Made by a program: the position numbers and the translations under genes
Notes under the pieces: model-generated
Databases searched by the model: none
What the model saw: only the letters and a program-made list of their open reading frames with translations
What the model was told of the DNA's origin: nothing
Part shown: piece by piece, positions 9,034-17,728 of the stretch
Layout: each line of letters begins with the position of its first letter
Numbering within the stretch: the first letter of the stretch is position 1
Assembly (NCBI GenBank): GCA_902552345.1
Contig: CACDGO010000002.1
Span: 176,696 to 240,695, forward strand
Source: an uncultured Pelagibacteraceae bacterium
GTDB lineage: Bacteria; Pseudomonadota; Alphaproteobacteria; Pelagibacterales; Pelagibacteraceae
Direction: 5' to 3'
Length of the DNA: 64,000 nucleotides

Positions 9034-10891
9034 TTTTAAATAAACTTAAAAATCCCCCTAAAGACAGTAGTATTACAGATATCCAGATCCAAACCATAAG
9101 TGGCTTGTGCTGAAATTTAATATTGTAGTATTCTGAACGATCAATATTACTCATCGTTAAATAATGGTCTCCTAAATAGTTTGTTTGGATAGAGGCTTCA
9201 TACGTAAGGGTTTGTGGGTTTTCATAAATTCTTATTTCAGGATATAAAATTTTTCTTTCCATCGTAATTGAATTATTTACCTCTAATTTGCCAACTACAG
9301 CTTTATAATTAACTTCTTGATTTAATTTAAGATCTAAAAGAGCAAATTCATAGTTATCTATTTTTTTTGCCTCACCAAGTTTTAAATTGAAATCTTTTTC
9401 AACAGAAAAATTATGATTTAATCCAATGAATAAAATTAAAAAACCAAAAGATAAGTGAGAAACTATTCTTGGCAAGCTCGATCTACTTTTTTTAAAAAAA
9501 TCTAAAAAAGAGGATATAATTAGGAATAAAGAAGATATTAAGATTAAATTTGAAATTAAGCTATAACTTTTAAGAAAATAAAAGATTGCAATATTTATAA
9601 TAATTGCTCCTCCAAGAATTAATAATATGTTTTTTAAGTTTGAAAATTTATTTTTAATCCATTTTGCTTGAGGACCAATAGCCATTAAAAATAAAAATAC
9701 TACTACAACTGGTATTATCACAGAATTGTAAAAAGGAGGTCCAACTGAAATCTTATTGTTTGAAATTACGTCTGTAAATATTGGGTACAAAGTACCTAAT
9801 AATACTGTTATTAAATAAAACATCATGAACCAGTTATTTATCAAAACAAAAGTTTCCTTGCTGTTTGAATTAATAAAATCGTTAGTTGGCTTAAATTTAT
9901 TGAACAAAAAATAAATTGATGCAAAAATCATTAAACTTAAAAATATTAGAATGAATATACCTCTTGATGGATCGTTAGCAAAAGTATGAACTGAATTAAG
10001 TATGCCAGACCTAACCAAAAAAGTACCTGTTACACTTAAAGTAAACGTTAATAAGCAAAGTATTATTGTCCAAAAATAAAGTGTGTTTCTTTTTTCTAAA
10101 ACTAATAAACTATGCAACAGTGCTGTCATTGCGAACCACGGGAGTAAGGAAGCATTTTCAACTGGGTCCCAAAACCAAAAACCGCCCCAACCTAACTCAT
10201 AATATGCCCATATTGACCCAACCAAAATGCCTAACGTTTGGAAAACCCATGATATCAAAACCCAACTTTTAATTGACTGAGCAAAGTTTCTTCCAGAATA
10301 ATTTGAAATCATTGAAGCCATAGCCGCAGAAAAATATATAGATGATCCCACAAATCCAACATAAAGTAGAGGTGGGTGAATAGCTAAAGCTGGATCCTGT
10401 AATATTGGGTTCAAACCTAACCCCTCTTTAGGAATTGGGCTAATAAAACTAAAAGGGTTAGAATTAAAAATTATAAAAAATAAAAAACCTAAAATTAACA
10501 AGTTTTGAATTATTAAAGTATAAAGTCTGTAGTTCTTTGGGTGGTTTTTATTAAAAATTAAAAATAGAAAAGAGAAAATTGTAAGTATTATAACCCAAAG
10601 CAATAAGCTGCCCTCGTGATTTCCCCAAGTCCCAGAAATTTTATAGAAAAGAGGCTTTAGTGAATGAGAATTTTGATAAACAGTTATTAAAGAAAAGTCA
10701 GAAACGATAAAAGCAGCAGTGAGAGTAAAAAAACAAATCAAAACTATAGTGCTTTGCAACAAACTTATTTGGTAAATATTTTTGAAAATAAAATTACTTT
10801 CAGTTTTTAAACATTTGAAAGAATTATAAATAATTAAAGAACTTAAAAAAATATTTATCAATAAAAGAAAATTTCCAGTATTACTTAGCAT
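9017..10891 (-). CDS. ccmF: Heme lyase subunit CcmF
   Basis: A 624-residue polytopic membrane protein. It contains the tryptophan-rich WWD-type heme-handling motif (WGGFWFWDPVENASLLPW, about residues 234-251) and many transmembrane helices, with a large periplasmic loop near the C-terminus. CcmF, with CcmH, attaches heme to apocytochrome c. It overlaps ccmE (10881) by 11 nt and ccmG by 17 nt. Length is close to the usual 630-660 residues. Confidence 0.95.
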   Translation of the reverse strand: MLSNTGNFLLLINIFLSSLIIYNSFKCLKTESNFIFKNIYQISLLQSTIVLICFFTLTAAFIVSDFSLITVYQNSHSLKPLFYKISGTWGNHEGSLLLWVIILTIFSFLFLIFNKNHPKNYRLYTLIIQNLLILGFLFFIIFNSNPFSFISPIPKEGLGLNPILQDPALAIHPPLLYVGFVGSSIYFSAAMASMISNYSGRNFAQSIKSWVLISWVFQTLGILVGSIWAYYELGWGGFWFWDPVENASLLPWFAMTALLHSLLVLEKRNTLYFWTIILCLLTFTLSVTGTFLVRSGILNSVHTFANDPSRGIFILIFLSLMIFASIYFLFNKFKPTNDFINSNSKETFVLINNWFMMFYLITVLLGTLYPIFTDVISNNKISVGPPFYNSVIIPVVVVFLFLMAIGPQAKWIKNKFSNLKNILLILGGAIIINIAIFYFLKSYSLISNLILISSLFLIISSFLDFFKKSRSSLPRIVSHLSFGFLILFIGLNHNFSVEKDFNLKLGEAKKIDNYEFALLDLKLNQEVNYKAVVGKLEVNNSITMERKILYPEIRIYENPQTLTYEASIQTNYLGDHYLTMSNIDRSEYYNIKFQHKPLMVWIWISVILLSLGGFLSLFKNAKNN

Positions 10892-11309
10892 TTTCTTTCA
10901 TTATGTTTTTTATTTCTGGGGGCATATAATTCTCATCATGTTTTGCTAAAATTCTGTCAGCAACAAAAAACTTTTTATCCTGCAGCTTACCTTCTGCCAC
11001 TACTCCTTTGCCTTCTGCAAATAGGTTTGGTATCGTTCCTTTAAAACTCACATTGATTTCATTTTTAAAATCTGTAATTATAAATCTAATTTCTTGATCT
11101 TTTATTTTTAGCGTGTCCTTTTTAACCATTCCACCAACTCTAATCTTTTTATCAAAATTTATTTCCTGGTTTATTTTAATATCAGTAGGAGAATTAAAAT
11201 ATAAAATATTTTCGTTCAGAGCATTTAAAATAAAAAAAATTCCAATGACTGATGAAAATAGTAGTATTGCTAAAAGAGAGGCCCTTTTTTTTACGTTTTT
11301 TGGAAGCAT
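10881..11309 (-). CDS. ccmE: Heme chaperone CcmE
   Basis: A 142-residue protein with one N-terminal membrane segment (about 11-29), a small OB-fold periplasmic domain (RVGGMVKKDTLK region), and the C-terminal heme-binding motif KHDENYMPPE. His124 is the residue that binds heme covalently in this family, with Tyr128 as neighbour. CcmE carries heme from CcmC to CcmF. It sits between ccmD and ccmF in the expected order. Confidence 0.95.
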   Translation of the reverse strand: MLPKNVKKRASLLAILLFSSVIGIFFILNALNENILYFNSPTDIKINQEINFDKKIRVGGMVKKDTLKIKDQEIRFIITDFKNEINVSFKGTIPNLFAEGKGVVAEGKLQDKKFFVADRILAKHDENYMPPEIKNIMKENAK

Positions 11310-11317
11310 TAAATGCT

Positions 11318-11530
11318 TTAAATCGTTTTATTGTATGATGCTAATATTTTCGAAGCTATTTTAGAATTTCTTAAAACTGTTTTTTTTTGTTGAACAGAAA
11401 GTTCTTCAATTTCTTTGGCGAATTCCTTTTCATACTTTTTAAGTGTTTTTCTTGTCTTGCAGTAAACGAGCCCGCAAACTAAAAAAGTAATCACAAAAGA
11501 TGACCACACGAAAATTCCGTATCCATTCAT
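11318..11530 (-). CDS. ccmD: Cytochrome c maturation protein CcmD
   Basis: A small membrane protein of about 70 residues: one transmembrane segment right after the start (GYGIFVWSSFVITFLVCGLVY), then a charged cytoplasmic coiled stretch (KTRKTLKKYEKEFAKEIEEL). CcmD stabilises the CcmC-CcmE complex. The open frame extends to an ATG at 11551, but the family usually begins at M(N/D)GYG, so I start at 11530; neither start has a clear ribosome site. It lies between ccmC and ccmE. Confidence 0.85.
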   Translation of the reverse strand: MNGYGIFVWSSFVITFLVCGLVYCKTRKTLKKYEKEFAKEIEELSVQQKKTVLRNSKIASKILASYNKTI

Positions 11531-11540
11531 AGTTATAAAA

Positions 11541-12254
11541 TTACTGATCATATCTTTTTAAATTCTTTTTCTTAATTCTAATGATTTCTGTCTTGTATTT
11601 CATTAGAAAAATTAGCGCACAATACAAAATTAATACAAAAAACATAAGAAATAAAGGCGTTAACATTGAGGAATGTATTGTACTGGTTCCAGTAATCTTA
11701 ATACTTGCAGGTTGGTGTAGCGTGTTCCACCATTCCACGGAGTATTTAATGATTGGGATATTTATTATGCCAATAATTGCAACAATACTTGAGATTTTGT
11801 TTGCTTTATCATCGTCATCAAAAAATTTATGTATAACAATTAAAACTAAATAAAATAGTGCCATAATTACCATAGAGGTTATCCTTGCATCCCAGACCCA
11901 AAAAGTTCCCCATGTAGGCTGACCCCAAATTGATCCAGTTACTATTGCTATACAAGTAAACATTAAGCCTATTGGTGCAATGCTCTTTGTTATCAATTTT
12001 AAATTTTTAATTTTAAAGATAAAATTCAAAATAGATAAAATGGCTATACAGCTGAAGGAAGCAAGACTTATCCAGGCCGCTGGTACATGCACATACATTA
12101 TCCTTACACTATCGCCTTGTAGGTAATCAGGGGGAGAAAAAATTAATGCAAATGATAGAGCAATTAACAATAAAACAAAAAATATCGAATTAATAAAATT
12201 TATTAATTTTTCTATTATAGCGAAAATATAACTATTATGAAAAAAATTTAACAT
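11541..12254 (-). CDS. ccmC: Heme exporter/handling protein CcmC
   Basis: A 237-residue, six-helix membrane protein with the WGTFWVWDARITS tryptophan-rich heme motif and a preceding conserved His region (MYVHVPAAW). CcmC loads heme onto CcmE. It is the first gene of the ccmCDEFGH run. The CcmAB exporter ATPase/permease pair that usually precedes ccmC is not in the window. A structured 174-nt spacer lies upstream (see 12299-12422). Confidence 0.95.
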   Translation of the reverse strand: MLNFFHNSYIFAIIEKLINFINSIFFVLLLIALSFALIFSPPDYLQGDSVRIMYVHVPAAWISLASFSCIAILSILNFIFKIKNLKLITKSIAPIGLMFTCIAIVTGSIWGQPTWGTFWVWDARITSMVIMALFYLVLIVIHKFFDDDDKANKISSIVAIIGIINIPIIKYSVEWWNTLHQPASIKITGTSTIHSSMLTPLFLMFFVLILYCALIFLMKYKTEIIRIKKKNLKRYDQ

Positions 12255-12298
12255 TCAATTTAACTACTATAATAATATTTTTTTGTGAAGTTCTATTA

Positions 12299-12422
12299 TA
12301 CGCCCAATTAAGAATTGGAGGGAGTAATATAAGAATTTTATTCTCAATTGGGCTTAAACTCTAATATTATAGAAAATCTCTGTGTTCTATATTAGAACAA
12401 ATATTGTTTTATTTTAGGCGTG
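12299..12422. ncRNA. Candidate structured RNA or regulatory leader between hspQ and ccmC
   Basis: This 174-nt spacer (12255-12428) holds strong inverted repeats. Hairpin 1: arm GCCCAATTAAGAAT (12302-12315) against ATTCTCAATTGGGC (12340-12353), 14 pairs with one A/C position that becomes G-U on the minus strand. Hairpin 2: CTAATATTATAGAA (12361-12374) against TTCTATATTAG (12385-12395), with a 3-nt bulge. A 15-bp dyad GTTCTATATTAGAAC lies at 12384-12398. TACGCC (12299-12304) can also pair with GGCGTG (12417-12422), enclosing the whole region but competing with hairpin 1. No T-run follows either hairpin, so it is not a simple terminator. Transcribed on the minus strand it would be the ccmC leader. 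Strand, family and function are unknown. Confidence 0.45.
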
Positions 12423-12428
12423 ATAAAT

Positions 12429-12752
12429 TTAATTAGAGATTTTAAAGTAATTAGCACCTTTTTTGCCTGAAAAAATTTCTTCAATTAAAGGATGCTTGAC
12501 TGGTTCTTTTGACTTATCTAGCAATAAATTTTGTTCTGAAACATAGGCCTCGTAAGTTACTTCGTTGCTTTCAGCTAATAAGTGATAAAAAGGTTGATCT
12601 TTTCTAGGTCTAACTTCCTTAGGAATGGATTGATACCATTCTTCAGAATTATTAAACTCGAAATCAACATCATAGATTACACCCCTAAAATCAAAGTGAC
12701 GGTGCTTAACGACTTCACCAATTGAAAATTTTGCACTATTACTTACTGCCAT
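12429..12752 (-). CDS. hspQ: Heat shock protein HspQ family (YccV-like hemimethylated-DNA-binding)
   Basis: A 107-residue protein with the HspQ/YccV fold signature: KFSIGEVVKHRHFDFRGVIYDVD at 8-30, then PFYHLLAE and YVSEQNL. In enterobacteria HspQ affects DnaA stability and Lon specificity. In alphaproteobacteria the family is common but less studied. It is divergent from yciB and upstream, on the same strand, of the ccm operon, from which it is separated by the structured spacer. Confidence 0.85.
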   Translation of the reverse strand: MAVSNSAKFSIGEVVKHRHFDFRGVIYDVDFEFNNSEEWYQSIPKEVRPRKDQPFYHLLAESNEVTYEAYVSEQNLLLDKSKEPVKHPLIEEIFSGKKGANYFKISN

Positions 12753-12806
12753 ACCTAATAGTTAGTAATTTTTTTATTAAAATCAATATCTAATTTGTTT
12801 AAATTT

Positions 12807-12812
12807 TATAAT
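12807..12812 (+). promoter_or_regulatory. Candidate -10 element for yciB
   Basis: A perfect TATAAT lies 17 nt before the GTG start of yciB. A start site about 7 nt downstream would give a leader of roughly 11 nt. I see no good -35 element at the right distance, so this rests on the hexamer alone. Confidence 0.3.
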
Positions 12813-12829
12813 GTGTTAATCTATATGTT

Positions 12830-13375
12830 GTGAATAAGTCATTTTTAAAATTTATCACAGACTTTGGGCCATTATTAATTTTTTTCACAATATATTACAA
12901 GAATGACAATAACCTCATAGTTGCTATTCCTCCTTTAATAGTAGCGACTATTGTTGCGGTTATAGTTATGTATTTTGTAGAAAAAAAAATTCCGTATGTT
13001 CCTTTAGTTGGAGGAATAATCATAACTCTTTTTGGAGGCCTAACTTTATACTTTAACAATCCAGTGTTTATTTATATGAAGCCAACAATTGTAAATATCA
13101 TTTTTTCTGGAATATTAATTATCAGTAAAGTTTTTTTTCAAAGAAACTTTCTAAAGTTTTTTTTACAGACTGCTTTTCAATTAAATGATACTGGGTGGGA
13201 TAAATTAAACTTCAGATGGGCTTATTTTTTTATTTTTTTAGCTATATTGAATGAAATTATTTGGAGAACACAACCAGAAACTACTTGGGTAAACTTCAAA
13301 GTGTGGGGAATTTTACCAATAACTTTTATATTTACAGCTTTTCAAGTACCCCTCATAAATAAATATAAAATATGA
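12830..13375 (+). CDS. yciB: Inner membrane septation/spanning protein YciB (IspA family)
   Basis: A 181-residue protein with about five to six transmembrane segments and the YciB signatures KFITDFGPLLIFF at the N-terminus and LNDTGWDKLNFRWAYFFIFLAILNEIIWR near residues 118-146. It starts with GTG at 12830. The family is linked to cell envelope and septation in enterobacteria. The stop overlaps the ATG of the next gene (ATGA-type, 13372-13375), so the two are coupled. Confidence 0.9.
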   Translation: MNKSFLKFITDFGPLLIFFTIYYKNDNNLIVAIPPLIVATIVAVIVMYFVEKKIPYVPLVGGIIITLFGGLTLYFNNPVFIYMKPTIVNIIFSGILIISKVFFQRNFLKFFLQTAFQLNDTGWDKLNFRWAYFFIFLAILNEIIWRTQPETTWVNFKVWGILPITFIFTAFQVPLINKYKI

Positions 13376-13719
13376 ACAAAATTAAATTAATTATAAATAA
13401 TGATTTAAAAAAAAATGAAAAGGAGAGATTTTTTATTAAGAAAGAACTCCAATGTATTTTAAATCTTTATGCAAAAATGGTTTCGAATGGATCGTGGAAA
13501 GATTACTCTTTTTCAACTGGAGTAAAAGAGGTTTCATTTGATGTTTACCAAAGAGCTTCGGAAAAGCCTGTGCTTAGAATTACTAAAAATCTTAGGCCCA
13601 ATTATTTTAATGAAAAGTATTTTATTAAAGACAAAGATGGAAAAATAATTAAAAAATCAGAGAATTTAAATCTTTTAATAGATAGAACTAGTTGGAATAA
13701 GCTAAGACTAATAAAATAA
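13372..13719 (+). CDS. DUF2794 family protein
   Basis: A 115-residue soluble protein that fits the alphaproteobacterial DUF2794 family: FFIKKELQCILNLYAKMVSNGSWKDYSF followed by a beta-rich segment (VSFDVYQRASEKPVLRITK). No function is established that I know of. It is coupled to yciB by a 4-nt overlap. Its stop codon abuts the stop of the convergent BI-1 gene (13720), with no spacer. Confidence 0.8.
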   Translation: MNKIKLIINNDLKKNEKERFFIKKELQCILNLYAKMVSNGSWKDYSFSTGVKEVSFDVYQRASEKPVLRITKNLRPNYFNEKYFIKDKDGKIIKKSENLNLLIDRTSWNKLRLIK

Positions 13720-14472
13720 TTATCTTCTTTGACCAAAAAGTCTTAAAAGCATTATGAAAAGATTTATAAAATCAAGGTAAAGTGTCAAAGCCCCCATAAC
13801 AGCTTTTTTACCAATTAATTCACCGCTATCACTCACTAGATACATGTTCTTAATTTTTTGAGTATCGTAAGCAGTTAGACCTACAAAAACTAAAACTCCA
13901 ATAATTGATATAACAAAATACATCATTGAAGATTTCATGAAAATATTTACTAAAGAGGCAATTATTATTCCAAAAAGACCCATCATTAAAAATGATCCTA
14001 ATTTTGTTAGATCTCTTTTAGTTGTATATCCATAAATGCTCATCGCACCAAAGGTACCTGCTGTGATAAAGAAAACTCTAGTTATACTAGCGCCAGTGTA
14101 AATTAAAAATATCGATGAAAGTGATGCTCCCATTAAAGCTGCAAAAACCCAAAAAGTAGTTTGTGCTTTTGCTGCAGACATTTTTGCAATTCCAAAACTC
14201 ATGTAAAAAACTATTGCAAGGGGAGCTAACATTATAACCCATTTTAAGCCTGAGGCATAAATAGAGTTACCAAAACTTGTTAGTCCGACTATCTGTCCCT
14301 CAGTAGAAGTTACGACGGCCATTTTAAAAAATAACAAAGCTACAAATCCAGTCAGAAGCACACCAGATGCCATGTAGTTGTAAACTTTAAGCATGTATGA
14401 ACGTAAACCTTGATCTATAATTGCTTCAGAAGCTGACGAACGGATTGTTGATCTTTGTTTATTAATTTCCAT
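13720..14472 (-). CDS. Bax inhibitor-1/YccA family membrane protein
   Basis: A 250-residue protein with about seven transmembrane helices and the BI-1 C-terminal signature (VGLTAYDTQKIKNMY, then ALTLYLDFINLFIMLLRLFG). I start at the ATG at 14472 (MEINKQRSTIRSS), which fits family N-termini; the longer frame to 14514 adds 14 residues. BI-1 proteins are pH-sensitive ion/calcium leak channels or FtsH-associated proteins in bacteria. It is divergent from the aldo/keto reductase. Confidence 0.9.
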   Translation of the reverse strand: MEINKQRSTIRSSASEAIIDQGLRSYMLKVYNYMASGVLLTGFVALLFFKMAVVTSTEGQIVGLTSFGNSIYASGLKWVIMLAPLAIVFYMSFGIAKMSAAKAQTTFWVFAALMGASLSSIFLIYTGASITRVFFITAGTFGAMSIYGYTTKRDLTKLGSFLMMGLFGIIIASLVNIFMKSSMMYFVISIIGVLVFVGLTAYDTQKIKNMYLVSDSGELIGKKAVMGALTLYLDFINLFIMLLRLFGQRR

Positions 14473-14531
14473 ATATAAATATATAAGTTTTTTTAAATAC
14501 TTTTCAATAGGCAAAAATTGACCTAAAAAAC

Positions 14532-14540
14532 TGTTATAAT
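14532..14540 (+). promoter_or_regulatory. Extended -10 promoter for the aldo/keto reductase gene
   Basis: TGTTATAAT is a full extended -10 (TGnTATAAT). Transcription starting about 7 nt downstream (near 14547) would leave a leader of only about 6 nt before the ATG at 14553. No ribosome site is present. Extended -10 promoters do not require a good -35. Confidence 0.45.
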
Positions 14541-14552
14541 TATTAAGTTTTT

Positions 14553-15590
14553 ATGAAATTTAAAAAATTGGGCACTACAGATTTAGATGTGAGCTTAATA
14601 TGTTTAGGAACTATGACATGGGGCACACAAAATACTGAAAAGGATGCTTTTGAACAAATGGATTACTCCTTAAGTGAAGGGGTTAACTTTTTTGACACTG
14701 CAGAACTTTACTCGGTGCCGCCTAACTCGGACTCTTATGGCAAAACCGAAGTAATGATTGGAAATTGGTTTGAAAAAAGAAAAAATAGAGAAAAAATAAT
14801 TTTAGCTTCAAAAGTTGCAGGTCCAGGATGTAGTTGGATTAGAGGTGGAGGAAATAATTTTGATGAACAAACAATTGGAAAAGCAATCGATGGGAGTTTA
14901 AAAAGATTAAAAACAGATTATATTGACTTGTACCAGCTGCATTGGCCCGAAAGATCAACCAATTACTTCGGCAAAAGAGATTATACTGTTGATAGTGATG
15001 AAGGAGAGTGGAATAGCTTTGAAAACGTTCTCGAAGCCCTAGAAAAATTTATTCAGAGCGGAAAAATTAGATACATTGGCATGTCAAATGAAACTCCATA
15101 CGGTCTATCAAAATATATTGAATTATCTAAAAATAAAAAATTACCTCGGATGATGTCAGTACAAAACCCTTACAATTTAGTTAATAGAACTTATGAAATT
15201 GGAATGTCTGAAATTTCAATTAGAGAAAGATGTGGACTTCTAGTCTATTATCCTCTTGCTACAGGTGCGCTATCTGGAAAATATAGAAATGGTCAAATGC
15301 CAAAAAATTCTAGACAAGCTTTATTCAAAGGTTGGGAAAGACATCTAAATCCTTTAGCTATGAAAGCATACGAGGAATATTATAAATTAGCTAAAGAAAG
15401 TAAAATGACAATGGCTCAGTTAGCACAGGCTTTTGTAAACACCAGACCTTTTGTTACGAGTAATATTATAGGGGCAACAACAATGGAGCAATTAAAGGAA
15501 AATATAGATAGTGTAAACATTGAACTATCCGATGAAATTTTAAAAAAAATTGATGTTATCCATAATAATAACCCAAATCCATCTCCTTAA
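14553..15590 (+). CDS. Aldo/keto reductase (Tas-like)
   Basis: A 345-residue NADP(H)-dependent aldo/keto reductase. The catalytic tetrad is visible: Asp48 and Tyr53 (NFFDTAELYS), Lys87 (ILASKV) and His130 (LYQLHWPER). The long insert after strand 2 and the overall length match the Tas/YghZ-type group rather than short AKRs. The C-terminal part (TSNIIGATTMEQLKENI) binds the nucleotide. Physiological substrate unknown; general aldehyde or ketone reduction is the family role. Confidence 0.88.
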   Translation: MKFKKLGTTDLDVSLICLGTMTWGTQNTEKDAFEQMDYSLSEGVNFFDTAELYSVPPNSDSYGKTEVMIGNWFEKRKNREKIILASKVAGPGCSWIRGGGNNFDEQTIGKAIDGSLKRLKTDYIDLYQLHWPERSTNYFGKRDYTVDSDEGEWNSFENVLEALEKFIQSGKIRYIGMSNETPYGLSKYIELSKNKKLPRMMSVQNPYNLVNRTYEIGMSEISIRERCGLLVYYPLATGALSGKYRNGQMPKNSRQALFKGWERHLNPLAMKAYEEYYKLAKESKMTMAQLAQAFVNTRPFVTSNIIGATTMEQLKENIDSVNIELSDEILKKIDVIHNNNPNPSP

Positions 15591-15633
15591 TACAAGGCAT
15601 TGAAATAGATAATTTTTAGTATAAAAATAAAAT

Positions 15634-16134
15634 ATGTCTGTTAAAAAAATTTTTATAATACTAATTCTATGTTTATTTTCTGTTAATTCTTTTGCCGTTA
15701 CGCCAAGATCAACTGGAAAATATAAAAACTGGGAAAGCTTTGTAGCAGAAACTGATAAGGGAAAAATTTGCTTCGCTCAAACTGTTCCGACTAAAAGAGC
15801 GCCAGCTGCTGTAAAAAGAAATAAATCAAAATTATTTGTAGCTTTTAGGCCCTCAGAAGAAATCAAAGATGAAGTGAGTTTAACAAGTGGCCATGATTAT
15901 AAGACATCAAGTGTAACCGCTAGCTCTGGAAAAAGAAGATACTCTTTTTTTTCACAGAAAGATTTTGCTTGGCTATTGGATGATCAGGAAGAGAAAAAAT
16001 TTATTCAATTGATGAAAAAAGCAACTGACATAATTGTAAAAGCAAGAACCACAAAAGGAGCTGAGACAACTGATCACTATTCTATGATGGGATTCACAAA
16101 GGCGTATAACACGGCAAAAAAAACTTGCAGCTAA
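15634..16134 (+). CDS. IalB-like (invasion-associated locus B family) secreted protein
   Basis: A 166-residue exported protein: signal peptide with cleavage after NSFA (about residue 21), then the family pattern of a conserved Trp (NWESFVAETDKGKICFAQTVP), a central beta region and a terminal Cys (KKTCS). Two Cys (in KICFA and at the C-terminus) could form a disulfide. The Pfam family is named for a Bartonella invasion factor but is widespread in free-living alphaproteobacteria, with unclear function. The stop is followed at once by the argG ATG. A TTGAAA/TATAAA pair upstream has a short 14-nt spacer. Confidence 0.7.
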   Translation: MSVKKIFIILILCLFSVNSFAVTPRSTGKYKNWESFVAETDKGKICFAQTVPTKRAPAAVKRNKSKLFVAFRPSEEIKDEVSLTSGHDYKTSSVTASSGKRRYSFFSQKDFAWLLDDQEEKKFIQLMKKATDIIVKARTTKGAETTDHYSMMGFTKAYNTAKKTCS

Positions 16135-17319
16135 ATGAAAAAAATTGTTTTAGCCTACTCAGGTGGTTTGGATACATCTATAATTTTGAGATGGTTACAA
16201 GAAAATTATAAAGCTGAAGTAATTGCTTACACCTCTGATATTGGACAAGTTTTAGATAAAAAAAAAATTATTAAAAATGCTAAAAGACTAGGTGTAAAAA
16301 AAATAATTATTGAAAATTTAAAAAATATCTTTGTGAAAGATTATGTTTTCCCTATGATAAGAGCTCATGCAGTTTATGAAGGAGTATATTTATTAGGCAC
16401 ATCTATTGCCAGGCCGTTAATTGCAAAAAGACAAGTTGAAATTGCAAAAAAATTTAAGGCTTTTGCAGTTTCGCATGGCGCGACTGGAAAAGGTAACGAT
16501 CAAGTAAGATTCGAGCTGGGTTACTCATATTTTGGTAAAAATAAGATTAAAACTATAGCGCCATGGAGAGAATGGAAATTACAATCAAGAGCAGATTTAA
16601 TTAAATACGCTAAAAAAAATAATATACCAATTCCTAAAGATAAAAAGGGAGCACCGCCATTTTCTGTAGATGACAATATTTTTCATACATCAACTGAAGG
16701 CAAGATTTTAGAGGACCCAAAAAACTCTGCTCCTGAATTTATTTATCAGAGAACAGTTTCACCACAAAAAGCTCCTAATAGACCTACAAAAGTAAAAATT
16801 ACTTTTAAGAACAGTGATCCAATTGCAGTAAATGGAAAAAAATTAAGTCCTGAAAAGCTTTTAAGTAAATTGAATATTCTGGCTGGAAAAAATGGAATAG
16901 GGAGAGTTGATCTTGTTGAAAATAGATTTATTGGGATTAAATCCAGAGGTGTTTACGAAACTCCAGGTGGTACTGTGTTATATACTGCACATAGAGCTAT
17001 AGAGTCTGTAACTCTTGATAAAGAAACCGCTCATAAAAAAGAGAGAATAATGCCAGAGTATGCTGAGCTGGTATATAACGGTTACTGGTTTTCGAAAAAA
17101 AGATTAAAATTACAAAGACTTATTGATAAAAAAAGAAACAAAGTGTCTGGTGATATTATTTTAAGTTTATGCAAGGGGAACGTAACTATTTTATCAAGAA
17201 GGACAAAAAATAAAGCTTATTCAATGAAAAAAGTTTCTTTTGAGGAGAATAAAACGTTTAATAAAAGAAAAGTTGAAAATTTCATAAAATTTCACTCTAA
17301 ACAGTTAAATAAAGCTTAA
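16135..17319 (+). CDS. argG: Argininosuccinate synthase
   Basis: A 394-residue enzyme joining citrulline and aspartate with ATP in arginine synthesis. The N-terminal PP-loop motif AYSGGLDTSIIL (residues 6-17) and the SHGATGKGNDQVRFELGY block, which binds ATP and citrulline, are intact. Its start directly abuts the IalB-like stop, so it may share that transcript; psiE follows 22 nt later. Unusually Lys-rich but full length. Confidence 0.96.
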   Translation: MKKIVLAYSGGLDTSIILRWLQENYKAEVIAYTSDIGQVLDKKKIIKNAKRLGVKKIIIENLKNIFVKDYVFPMIRAHAVYEGVYLLGTSIARPLIAKRQVEIAKKFKAFAVSHGATGKGNDQVRFELGYSYFGKNKIKTIAPWREWKLQSRADLIKYAKKNNIPIPKDKKGAPPFSVDDNIFHTSTEGKILEDPKNSAPEFIYQRTVSPQKAPNRPTKVKITFKNSDPIAVNGKKLSPEKLLSKLNILAGKNGIGRVDLVENRFIGIKSRGVYETPGGTVLYTAHRAIESVTLDKETAHKKERIMPEYAELVYNGYWFSKKRLKLQRLIDKKRNKVSGDIILSLCKGNVTILSRRTKNKAYSMKKVSFEENKTFNKRKVENFIKFHSKQLNKA

Positions 17320-17341
17320 ATTTTTGATAGATTAATATCTA

Positions 17342-17728
17342 ATGAACAGTTCGATTCGAAATATTCAGTTAGTTGCGGTTATAGTGGTTCTTGTATCAAC
17401 TATTATTGCTTTCTTTTTAGAAATGAAAGAAATGTACGAAAACAAAGATATCACATTAGCTGATTTGCTCTTAATGTTCATTTATATCGAAGTAATTGGT
17501 TTAGTGAGATCTTATTGGGAAACTCAATCCGTAAGAATAACATATCCTTTAATCATAGCTATTACAGCGCTAGCTCGGTTTATAATATTACAAGATAAAG
17601 AGAGTGACCCTGCAAACTTAATTTATATTTCTTTAGCTATTTTAATAGTTGCGATTGCTACAGTTATTATAAGATTTAGAAATAGTAAGTACTTAAAAAT
17701 TGAAAAGTCTAGGTCAAGCGAGCTTTAA
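17342..17728 (+). CDS. psiE: PsiE family membrane protein
   Basis: A 128-residue protein with four transmembrane helices and the PsiE-like core LADLLLMFIYIEVIGLVRSYWE followed by VRITYPLIIAITALARFIIL. Enterobacterial PsiE is phosphate-starvation inducible with unknown biochemical role. No Pho box was identified here. Its 3' end overlaps the convergent folD by 20 nt, the longest convergent overlap in the window. Confidence 0.75.
   Translation: MNSSIRNIQLVAVIVVLVSTIIAFFLEMKEMYENKDITLADLLLMFIYIEVIGLVRSYWETQSVRITYPLIIAITALARFIILQDKESDPANLIYISLAILIVAIATVIIRFRNSKYLKIEKSRSSEL

Noticed and set aside
12302-12353. Reading hairpin 1 as an intrinsic terminator
   Set aside because: No T-run follows on either strand, and on the minus strand it would cut off ccmC rather than end hspQ cleanly.
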